A DNA stretch of 6,421 nt from a bacterium (GTDB lineage: Bacteria > Desulfobacterota > GWC2-55-46 > S146-80 > JALXFI01). The notes beneath the pieces were generated by a model. It was not told where the DNA came from, did no database searches, and was given only the letters and a program-made list of their open reading frames with translations. Within the stretch, counting starts at the first letter, position 1, and each line of letters starts with the position of its first letter. The translations under genes and the position numbers were made by a program. This document shows, piece after piece, positions 1 through 5,403 of this stretch. The stretch spans positions 1-6,421 of the forward strand of contig JALXFI010000174.1 of assembly GCA_027069035.1 (NCBI GenBank), in the 5' to 3' direction.

Positions 1-138
1 TTTCTCAATTTGGTTTTTTAGTTGGAAATGTTTTATATAAAATGGATTATGTTTTTATAAACACCTTAATAATTAAAAAGTATCTCTATTTATCTCAAAA
101 ATATTTTTACTTATCTTCCCAATAGAAAGGATTGATCT

Positions 139-1413
139 ATGAATGGGTACCTTCTTATCGTTTTTCTTCTTTATATTCTGACTCTTGTTTTTAGCTACCG
201 GCTTGAGTATCTCAACCTGTCGTATTTGAAGAGATACGGTTCCGTAATACCTCCCGAGTTTGAAGGTGAAATAGACAGGGAATTTCTTGATAGGTCGCAA
301 AGGTACTCGATTGAAAACACGCGATTTAATTTTGTATCATCCGTATTCAAAAACATAATCCATATAGCCTTTTTTTTCTGCGGCTTGCTGGGTATTTACA
401 ATCAATGGTTTGTTGTACGGGCTGAAAGTTCATTTATAATCTCAGGATTTCTTTTTTTCCTTATTCTTACCTATGCTGAAACACTCCTTTCTCTTCCCTT
501 CAATCTGTACCATACCTTCAGGATTGAAAATCGATTTGGTTTCAGCACAACGACCCCTAAGTTATGGGTCTCTGATCTTATAAAATCCATCCTTGTTTCA
601 ACCGTGCTCCTTGGGATTGTTGTTTCCTGTGGGCTTTACCTTGTTAAGGCAAGTCCTCAATGGTGGTGGCTTTGGCTGTGGGGTTTCTTTTTCCTTTTCA
701 GCGTCTTTATAATGTTTATATCACCGTATGTTATTGAACCTCTGTTTAACAAATTTACACCGTTAGAGAATGATATTCTTGAAAAAGATATACGCGCCGT
801 TATGGAGAAAGTTGGAATAAAGGTAAGCAGGATATTTAAGATGGATGCCTCTAAGAGGACGCGTCATACCAATGCATATTTTACCGGCATCGGCAAGGTA
901 AAAAGGATAGTCCTTTATGATACCCTTATAGAGAAGATGAACAAAAACGAGATCATTGCGGTCTTGGCTCATGAGCTTGGACACTGGAAGAAAAAACACA
1001 TCCTGAAACGTCTGATAGTAACCGAGACGGTTGCCCTTATAGCCATATACCTTGCATTTATTCTCTTGAAGAACAATCTCCTTTCGGATATTTTTAACAT
1101 TGAAAACGCCACTTTCTTTGCGAAGGTAATTATTCTGGGATTTTTGGGCTCGATTGCGGGCTTTCCTTTTACCCCTCTGGTCAATTATTTTTCCAGAAGG
1201 CACGAGAATGAGGCAGACCGCTTCTCATGTGAGCTTACCCATGATAAACCAAGTATGATAAGTGCGCTTGTGAAACTTTCTAAGGATAATCTTTCAAACC
1301 TTCACCCCCATCCCCTTTATGCTCGTTTTTATTACTCTCATCCGCCTGTACTTGAAAGGATAAGATTTATAAAGAAGAAAATATCGGGGTCAGATCTACA
1401 CTTTACACATTAA
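139..1413 (+). CDS. M48 family (Ste24/CAAX prenyl protease-like) membrane zinc metallopeptidase
   Basis: This is a 424-residue integral-membrane zinc protease of the Ste24 type. Family knowledge: an N-terminal Peptidase_M48_N region and a C-terminal M48 catalytic domain; eukaryotic relatives cut prenylated CAAX proteins, while bacterial substrates are mostly unknown. Seen here: the zinc motif HELGH at residues 278-282, followed by W as in Ste24. The third-ligand segment is NYFSRRHENEAD, with the likely zinc ligand E356 and the conserved AD at 359-360. Several hydrophobic segments (about residues 3-20, 66-86, 97-118, 146-170, 175-197, 290-310, 328-345) suggest a polytopic inner-membrane protein. 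The ATG at 139 has AAAGGA at 126-131, 7 nt upstream. The normal family sequence appears to end near SHPPVLERIRFIKKK. The last ten residues (I415-H424) and the stop come from the left end of an inverted-repeat element. The family is certain; the substrate is not. Confidence 0.95.
   Translation: MNGYLLIVFLLYILTLVFSYRLEYLNLSYLKRYGSVIPPEFEGEIDREFLDRSQRYSIENTRFNFVSSVFKNIIHIAFFFCGLLGIYNQWFVVRAESSFIISGFLFFLILTYAETLLSLPFNLYHTFRIENRFGFSTTTPKLWVSDLIKSILVSTVLLGIVVSCGLYLVKASPQWWWLWLWGFFFLFSVFIMFISPYVIEPLFNKFTPLENDILEKDIRAVMEKVGIKVSRIFKMDASKRTRHTNAYFTGIGKVKRIVLYDTLIEKMNKNEIIAVLAHELGHWKKKHILKRLIVTETVALIAIYLAFILLKNNLLSDIFNIENATFFAKVIILGFLGSIAGFPFTPLVNYFSRRHENEADRFSCELTHDKPSMISALVKLSKDNLSNLHPHPLYARFYYSHPPVLERIRFIKKKISGSDLHFTH
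1382..1409 (+). repeat. Left inverted repeat of the MITE-like element
   Basis: This 28-nt terminal repeat contains the core GGGGTCAGATCT at 1386-1397. It pairs with 1700-1727 with two mismatched positions (1394 and 1405). It lies inside the end of the Ste24-like gene, where it is translated as ISGSDLHFTH, and the TAA stop follows at 1411-1413. Confidence 0.85.
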
Positions 1414-1422
1414 AGTAGATTT

Positions 1423-1464
1423 ACAATATGCCCAAAAACAGATTTAGCTTTTTGGGTATATTGT
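1423..1464. repeat. 16-bp perfect hairpin inside the element
   Basis: The arms are 1423-1438 and 1449-1464 around a 10-nt loop. All 16 positions pair, counting one G-U pair (1430 with 1457). No U-run follows on either strand, so it does not look like an intrinsic terminator. It is more likely an internal palindrome of the repeat element, or an RNA stem that could protect or separate transcripts. Confidence 0.75.
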
Positions 1465-1562
1465 CAAGACACCTTAAATGCAAGGTTACAGGTGATTTTT
1501 CTTTTGAGGCGTACATAACCGGTACGGTGAGGAAGAAAATCGCCGAGAACACAGCAGTTTAA
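1428..1562 (+). CDS. Possible small ORF, 44 residues, unknown function
   Basis: An ATG at 1428 opens a 44-codon frame ending in TAA at 1560-1562. The peptide begins MPKNRFSFLGILSRHLKC and ends in a stretch rich in K, E, T and A. It lies wholly inside the inverted-repeat element, and its start codon is in the 5' arm of the 16-bp hairpin. There is no convincing Shine-Dalgarno sequence. The composition is plausible for a protein, but I recognise no family. It may be a remnant of a gene carried by the element, or chance. Confidence 0.2.
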   Translation: MPKNRFSFLGILSRHLKCKVTGDFSFEAYITGTVRKKIAENTAV

Positions 1563-1569
1563 GGATATA

Positions 1570-1613
1570 TTGCCCATTTCAAATCCCGCTATATCGGGTT
1601 TGGGATATGGCAA
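1570..1613. repeat. Imperfect stem-loop inside the element
   Basis: The outer arms TTGCC (1570-1574) and GGCAA (1609-1613) pair. Further in, CCCG (1585-1588) pairs with CGGG (1595-1598) around the loop CTATAT, with mismatches between the two blocks. This is a second secondary-structure block of the repeat element. No U-run follows, so it is not called a terminator. Confidence 0.45.
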
Positions 1614-1687
1614 AGACTTTACATATAGAATACCATGTCATATAATCTCAAGAGAAAACGAAAAGGGTAAAACATTGGTGTGCCATA

Positions 1688-2989
1688 ATGGTTTTTATTT
1701 GTGCAAAGTGTAGACCTGACCCCGATACTGCGCACTATCTTTATTCCCTTAAAAGATTTGGCATAAGGCCCGGGCTTGAAATGGTAAGCAGGGCGCTTTC
1801 CGGACTTGAAGACCCTCATAAGGGTTTTAAATCAATACTTGTCGGAGGGACAAATGGTAAAGGCTCTGTCTGTGCGATGCTTTCAGAGGTTTTGCAATCT
1901 GCGGGTTATACCACAGGGCTCTACACCTCGCCTCATCTTAATAGGTTTACAGAGAGGATAAGGATAAACGGCCGTGAGATATCGGAAGAGGATCTGTCTA
2001 TATATATTAACAGGTTAAGAGAGATTTCCGATGGACTTATAGAGACACCCCTTACTTTTTTTGAATTTATTACGGTTATGTCTTTCCTGTATTTTTATGA
2101 TAAAAAGGTAGATATTGCTCTGATAGAGGTTGGCATGGGAGGCAGGCTTGATGCGACCAATGTACTGGAGCCTGTTGTTTCAGTGGTGACAAACGTATCG
2201 TTTGAACATGAAAGGTTTTTGGGCAAAACCCTTTTTGATATTGCAAAGGAAAAAGGCGGGATAATCAAAGAGGGGGGGCTTCTTGTTACCGGCGCAAAGG
2301 GTAGGGCATTAAATGTATTGAAAGGTATATGCATGGAAAAAAAGGCGGAGCTTATGGCATTGGGGGAGGATTTTTTTGTTGAAGAGTGTGGAGATACCTA
2401 CTTTAATTATAAGGGAAAATCTCTTTATAGCGATATTCGACTTGGTCTTAAAGGGAGTCATCAGAAAGAAAACGCCGCTATTGCCATCGCTGCTCTTGAA
2501 GGGATTAGAGAGAGGGGTTTTAAGATCGAAGATGAGGATATATACAAGGGGCTTGAGAAGACTTTTTGGCCCGGCAGGTTGGAGTTTCTTGATATTAAAG
2601 GAAAATCCGTTCTTTTAGACTGTGCGCACAACTATGCGGGAGCAAAGGTTTTAAAGGAGTTTCTTTTAAAAGAAGCTGTCTATACGAGGCTCTATCTTGT
2701 TATCGGCATAATGCAGGATAAGGCGGCGGATAAGATATTAAAGACCCTCCTTCCGCTTGCAGAGATGGTGATACTCACCCAACCAGGGCAGGAGAGGGCT
2801 ATGGACGTAGATCTGCTTGCAGAGAAGGCGCTCGTATATAATCCGAATTCTATTAAGATAAAGAACGTTGATAGAGCGGTCGGTTATGGAATCGAAACAA
2901 TGACTGTAGATGATCTTCTCTGTATAACAGGGTCGATATTCACCGTTGGCGAAGCGAGAAGCGGGGTCAGGTCTTTAATCTTGACATGA
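1688..2989 (+). CDS. folC: Bifunctional dihydrofolate synthase / folylpolyglutamate synthase
   Basis: This 433-residue Mur-ligase-superfamily enzyme would join glutamate to dihydropteroate and then lengthen the polyglutamate tail of folates, using ATP in the cytoplasm. Visible hallmarks are the P-loop GTNGKGS (54-60), TSPHLNRFTERIRING (80-95), IEVGMGGRLDATN (146-158), the EK-GGIIK segment (188-194) holding the lysine expected to be carbamylated, HQKENAAIA (258-266), WPGRLEF (294-300) and LDCAHN (310-315). Length is normal. Some positions differ from the usual family pattern: FEH where an acidic-His DH pair is common, EKGG for EKAG, and DCAHN for DGAHN. ATG 1688 is the only usable start in this frame before the conserved YLYSLKRFGI block. 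Its ribosome binding site is weak (GGTG at 1677-1680). Residues 5-14 and 426-433 are encoded by repeat-element ends, so neither terminus looks ancestral. Confidence 0.95.
   Translation: MVFICAKCRPDPDTAHYLYSLKRFGIRPGLEMVSRALSGLEDPHKGFKSILVGGTNGKGSVCAMLSEVLQSAGYTTGLYTSPHLNRFTERIRINGREISEEDLSIYINRLREISDGLIETPLTFFEFITVMSFLYFYDKKVDIALIEVGMGGRLDATNVLEPVVSVVTNVSFEHERFLGKTLFDIAKEKGGIIKEGGLLVTGAKGRALNVLKGICMEKKAELMALGEDFFVEECGDTYFNYKGKSLYSDIRLGLKGSHQKENAAIAIAALEGIRERGFKIEDEDIYKGLEKTFWPGRLEFLDIKGKSVLLDCAHNYAGAKVLKEFLLKEAVYTRLYLVIGIMQDKAADKILKTLLPLAEMVILTQPGQERAMDVDLLAEKALVYNPNSIKIKNVDRAVGYGIETMTVDDLLCITGSIFTVGEARSGVRSLILT
1700..1727 (-). repeat. Right inverted repeat of the MITE-like element
   Basis: This is the reverse-complement partner of 1382-1409, with the core AGACCTGACCCC at 1712-1723. 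It lies within folC and is translated as CAKCRPDPDT, residues 5-14. This short segment precedes the family-conserved YLYSLKRFGIRPGLE. Confidence 0.85.
2963..2987 (+). repeat. Third, solo copy of the repeat end at the folC 3' end
   Basis: The core GGGGTCAGGTCT (2963-2974) is identical to the reverse complement of 1712-1723. Over 25 nt it matches the left end (1386-1410) at 18 positions, including the shared ending ACAT. It encodes the FolC C-terminus GVRSLILT, and TGA follows within it. I find no inverted partner downstream in this window, so it may be a decayed or one-ended copy. Confidence 0.6.
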
Positions 2990-2996
2990 GATTAAA
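2974..2996. terminator. Hairpin at the folC stop, possible weak terminator or repeat palindrome
   Basis: TTTAATCT (2974-2981) pairs perfectly with AGATTAAA (2989-2996) around a 7-nt loop that contains most of the stop region. The stem is AT-rich and only a broken U-run follows, so termination would be weak. It may instead be the internal palindrome of the third repeat copy, like the hairpin at 1423-1464 in the full element. Confidence 0.3.
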
Positions 2997-3079
2997 TCTT
3001 AATAAATATAAAAGCTTGCCTAAAAATTTCATTAAAAAATTGCGTCTCCTTTATCCTCTAAAAAAGAGATGCTTTCTTC

Positions 3080-3109
3080 TTGACTGTTCTTTTGTTCGTG
3101 TGATATAAA
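3080..3109 (+). promoter_or_regulatory. Probable sigma-70-type promoter of the B12 uptake operon
   Basis: TTGACT (3080-3085) and TATAAA (3104-3109) are separated by 18 nt. A start near 3116 would leave roughly 58 nt before the riboswitch aptamer. An alternative -10 box, TATAAT at 3119-3124, has a poor -35 match at the right distance. The call rests on sequence similarity and on its place upstream of the riboswitch. Confidence 0.5.
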
Positions 3110-3173
3110 TTATCCCATTATAATTGTAACAGGGAGGTATATAGTAATCCTTTAAAAGTTAAAAACGATCCAG

Positions 3174-3341
3174 ATACAGGTTCCTTGCTTTGTAAGGAAT
3201 AATAGGGAATCCCGTGAAAATCGGGAACGGACCCGCCGCTGTAATCGGGGACGAAAACCGCAGATGTCACTGTCTCCTTCGGATGGAGATGGGAAGGCGC
3301 GGCAAGTAGGATGATCCGGAAGTCAGAAGACCTGCCTGTAT
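3174..3341 (+). promoter_or_regulatory. Cobalamin (B12) riboswitch aptamer
   Basis: The RNA element carries the diagnostic conserved blocks in order. The closing stem P1 pairs ATACAGG (3174-3180) with CCTGTAT (3335-3341). The P2 arm TTCCTT/AAGGAA lies at 3181-3199, and AGGGAATCCCGTGAAAATC starts at 3204. CCCGCCGCTGTAATCGGGG spans 3232-3250, followed by a CACTG...TGGGAAGG pair around a TCTCC/GGAGA stem. The B12 box GTCAGAAGACCTGCC is at 3322-3336. Family knowledge: such leaders bind adenosyl- or related cobalamins and lower expression of transport or synthesis genes. Here it precedes btuF-btuC-btuD-btuB, as expected. An intrinsic terminator downstream suggests control by transcription termination. 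Confidence 0.95.
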
Positions 3342-3344
3342 ATG

Positions 3345-3378
3345 TTTCACCTGTCTCTTCGAGGAAAAGAGGGTGAAA
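3345..3378 (+). promoter_or_regulatory. Linker hairpin between aptamer and terminator
   Basis: TTTCACC (3345-3351) pairs with GGTGAAA (3372-3378). After a 3-nt bulge, CTCTT (3355-3359) pairs with AAGAG (3367-3371), leaving the loop CGAGGAA. It starts 3 nt after P1 and has no U-run. By position it could correspond to the expression-platform hairpin whose loop contacts the aptamer in other cobalamin riboswitches. I did not find a clear complement of this loop in the L5 region. Confidence 0.5.
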
Positions 3379-3402
3379 GTCGGTCTATGGGTAAAATCAG
3401 GG

Positions 3403-3432
3403 AATCCCGGACTTATGTTCGGGATTTTTTTT
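3403..3432 (+). terminator. Rho-independent terminator of the riboswitch expression platform
   Basis: AATCCCG (3403-3409) pairs with CGGGATT (3420-3426). Two more pairs, one a G-U, extend the stem to nine around the loop CTTATG. A run of eight T follows at 3425-3432. Its place between the B12 aptamer and btuF indicates premature termination when cobalamin is bound. The 5' arm with its flank, AGGGAATCCCG at 3399-3409, exactly repeats aptamer positions 3204-3214. Confidence 0.85.
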
Positions 3433-3441
3433 GGAAAAATT

Positions 3442-4389
3442 ATGTTGAAACACAAAGATTATATAGAAATGAAATCAATGTGCCGGGGGTGGTTAAAAAA
3501 GACCTTTTGCTGTATTAACATTATTATTCTTGTATTATTTTTGCAGTGCCGATATCTCTTTGCCGCGATATACACTGACGATTTTGGGAGGGAGATACAG
3601 CTCAACAAATCTCCCGAAAGGATTGTATCCCTTGCGCCTCATATAACAGAGATACTCTTTGCCATTGGTCTTAAGGATGAAGTCGCGGGGGTGACGCTGT
3701 TCAGTGATTATCCCGAAGGGGCGAAGAAGAAAACCATTGTAGGCAGCTATGTAAATCTTAATCTGGAGAAGATAATCTCCCTTGCCCCCGATCTTGTCAT
3801 TTCCACCGCTGACGGGAATCCGAAGGCGGATATTGAGAGGCTTTCATCTATGGGAATCCCTGTGTTTATAATATCGCCTGCGAGGGATATAAAAGGTATT
3901 ATGAAAGCGATTCCAACTATCGGGAGAATTACCTCAAAGTATGATGCATCTATGCAGGTTGTCCGTGCCATGGAAAGGCGTCTGAAAAATGTGCGGGCAA
4001 GACTGAAAGGTTCAGAACCTCGTTCAGTCTTTTATCAGTTAAGTGTAAATCCTCTTATGACGGCAGGCAAGGATACTTTTGTTAACAGTCTTATAGAGAT
4101 GGCCGGAGGAAAGAATATAGCCGGGAAATTAAAGACACGGTACCCAAGGTTCAGTATGGAGAAAGTGCTGGCAGCTTCACCTGAAGTGATAATAATATCG
4201 TCAATGGCCGACAAGAAGGTGTCGGAGGGAACCATGCAGGGTTGGGAGAGGTGGAAGGATATTCCGGCAGTAAGAAACGGTAAAATATACTTCATAGACC
4301 CTGATCTTATTAACAGACCTGGTCCGAGGATAGTCGAAGGTCTTGAGAAACTTGCCGTTATGATTCATCCGGAGAGGTTTCATAGATGA
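3442..4389 (+). CDS. btuF: Periplasmic cobalamin-binding protein of the B12 ABC importer
   Basis: This is a cluster A-III-type periplasmic binding protein (Peripla_BP_2 fold) of about 315 residues. It is expected to capture cobalamin in the periplasm and deliver it to BtuC/BtuD. Visible features: a basic stretch RGWLKK, a hydrophobic core CINIIILVLFLQC and a likely signal-peptidase site after LFAA. The family blocks PERIVSLAPHITEILFAIG, LFSDYPEGAK, NLEKIISLAPDLVIS and RPGPRIVEGLEKLA follow. The frame stays open upstream to a GTG at 3373, but that start and the ATG at 3415 lie in the riboswitch hairpin and terminator. ATG 3442, with GGAA just upstream, is preferred; 3469 and 3478 are alternatives. 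The cysteine at the end of the hydrophobic core is preceded by Q, so a lipobox is unlikely. The stop overlaps the btuC start as ATGA. B12 specificity is inferred from the riboswitch and neighbours. Confidence 0.9.
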   Translation: MLKHKDYIEMKSMCRGWLKKTFCCINIIILVLFLQCRYLFAAIYTDDFGREIQLNKSPERIVSLAPHITEILFAIGLKDEVAGVTLFSDYPEGAKKKTIVGSYVNLNLEKIISLAPDLVISTADGNPKADIERLSSMGIPVFIISPARDIKGIMKAIPTIGRITSKYDASMQVVRAMERRLKNVRARLKGSEPRSVFYQLSVNPLMTAGKDTFVNSLIEMAGGKNIAGKLKTRYPRFSMEKVLAASPEVIIISSMADKKVSEGTMQGWERWKDIPAVRNGKIYFIDPDLINRPGPRIVEGLEKLAVMIHPERFHR

Positions 4390-5375
4390 TCACTTCATTT
4401 AAGGTCTTTATGGTAACGGTTCTTTTAATTGTTTTGTTAATGACAGCCGTGTTTTTTGCCCTTTTTAATGGAGCGGTTGATATTGGCTTTTACGATCTTT
4501 TGGGAATATTAGGAGGGGGTGGAAATGGAGTTGAAAGGCATATCATCCTTGATATCCGTCTGCCGAGGGTGGTTATGGCCGGAATTGTAGGCGGGGGACT
4601 TGCCACGGCGGGAGCGGCTTTTCAGGCTCTTCTCAAGAATCCCCTTGCTGAACCCTATATCCTCGGGATATCGAGCGGCTCGGCTGTCGGTGTGATTCTT
4701 GCCATGATAAGCGGTTTGGCCTCGGCATGGCTCCTGCCTCTTGCCTCCTTTACAGGAGGGTTTGTTTCCATTCTTCTTGTATATTTTCTGGGCAGAGTGG
4801 GTGGAAGACTTCATACAACAACAATGCTGCTTGCAGGGGTTATGGTGTCGGCATTCTTTGGGGCGATCATCATGTTCCTTTTGTCCATTGCTTCGTTTCA
4901 GGAGTTAGGGAACGCCGTTTTCTGGCTTATGGGAGACTTAAGCTCTGCCGACAACAAAAAGGTTGTGATTGCCTTTTTATATTGCGCCGCCGGATTTCTG
5001 CTCCTCTATATAAACTTCAGGGGACTCAACCTTCTTACAATAGGAGAGGAGACCGCCCGGCACCTCGGCATTGCGGTTGAAAGGCTTAAGGTTGTAATCT
5101 TTATTACGGCATCTCTTATTACCGGTATATCCGTTGCCTTCTCCGGACTTATAGGTTTTGTCGGACTTGTGATCCCTCACTCCGCGCGTCTTCTTTTTGG
5201 CGGGGACCACAGGCTGCTTCTGCCGGCGTCCGCCCTTTTGGGAGGCTCTTTCCTGATTATTACCGATACGGCTGCCAGGACGGTGATTGCCCCTGCCGAA
5301 ATTCCTGTGGGTGTAATAACGGCTTTTGTCGGGGCGCCTCTTTTTATATATCTGTTAAAGAGAAAGACGGCGTAA
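4386..5375 (+). CDS. btuC: Cobalamin ABC transporter permease (FecCD/BtuC family)
   Basis: This 329-residue inner-membrane permease would form a homodimeric channel that moves cobalamin from BtuF into the cytoplasm. It has many hydrophobic segments, about ten expected for the family. Conserved FecCD blocks are visible: DIRLPRVVMAGIVGGGLATAGAAFQALLKNPLAEP (56-90, shown in part by its RLPR and NPLAEP anchors), LGISSGSAVG (93-102), LMGDLSS (181-187), the GFVGLVIPHSARLLFG segment that contacts the ATPase (257-272) and DTAART near the end (294-299). ATG 4386 overlaps the btuF stop and has a strong GGAGAGG at 4371-4377, 8 nt upstream, so translation is probably coupled. By sequence alone the family includes siderophore and heme permeases; the upstream B12 riboswitch favours cobalamin. 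Confidence 0.93.
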   Translation: MITSFKVFMVTVLLIVLLMTAVFFALFNGAVDIGFYDLLGILGGGGNGVERHIILDIRLPRVVMAGIVGGGLATAGAAFQALLKNPLAEPYILGISSGSAVGVILAMISGLASAWLLPLASFTGGFVSILLVYFLGRVGGRLHTTTMLLAGVMVSAFFGAIIMFLLSIASFQELGNAVFWLMGDLSSADNKKVVIAFLYCAAGFLLLYINFRGLNLLTIGEETARHLGIAVERLKVVIFITASLITGISVAFSGLIGFVGLVIPHSARLLFGGDHRLLLPASALLGGSFLIITDTAARTVIAPAEIPVGVITAFVGAPLFIYLLKRKTA

Positions 5376-5403
5376 GAGAATGAAGAATGAACAGTGAGAG
5401 AAT

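Larger units (their letters stand above)
1382..1727. mobile_element. MITE-like non-autonomous element bounded by 28-nt inverted repeats
   Basis: A 346-bp unit is delimited by imperfect inverted repeats at 1382-1409 and 1700-1727. On reverse-complementing the right copy, 26 of 28 positions match. The shared sequence is TATCGGGGTCAG, one R position, TCTACACTTT, a second R position, then CACA. Inside are a 16-bp hairpin (1423-1464), a second imperfect hairpin (1570-1613) and no transposase-sized reading frame. No target-site duplication is evident beyond the repeats. The unit occupies the whole intergenic space between the Ste24-like gene and folC and enters both reading frames. The GGGGTCAG/CTGACCCC ends resemble repeats I recall near REP-associated or IS200-like transposases in Desulfobacterota and Nitrospirota-like genomes. 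That link is an inference from memory and was not checked. The inverted repeat itself is directly visible. Confidence 0.7.

Noticed and set aside
1..138. Promoter for the Ste24-like gene
   Set aside because: The region is very AT-rich and holds several TATAAA-like boxes, but none has a convincing -35 partner at the right spacing, so no single site can be supported.
763..1203. Long antisense frame opposite the Ste24-like gene
   Set aside because: It overlaps a gene with clear family motifs, has no recognisable domain and no ribosome binding site support; it is a shadow of the real gene.
1570..1613. Possible tRNA remnant, because TTCAAATCCCG resembles a T-loop sequence
   Set aside because: The pairing forms one imperfect stem-loop, with no acceptor, D or anticodon arms at the right spacing.
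3055..3069. Short hairpin CTCT/AGAG upstream of the promoter as a folC terminator
   Set aside because: There are only four pairs around an A-rich loop and no U-run directly after.
3131..3145. Strong Shine-Dalgarno-like AGGGAGGT upstream of the riboswitch, possible leader peptide
   Set aside because: No ATG, GTG or TTG follows at a usable distance, and a stop codon appears almost at once.
3181..3366. Seven-pair match between the linker hairpin loop CGAGGAA and the aptamer strand TTCCTTG at 3181-3187
   Set aside because: It includes a G-U pair and would compete with the aptamer's own P2 arm; a match this short can arise by chance, and it is not the known L5 contact.
3517..3560. Lipoprotein signal in BtuF at the cysteine ending the hydrophobic core
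   Set aside because: The residue before the cysteine is Q and the lipobox pattern is not met; a signal-peptidase I site after LFAA fits better.
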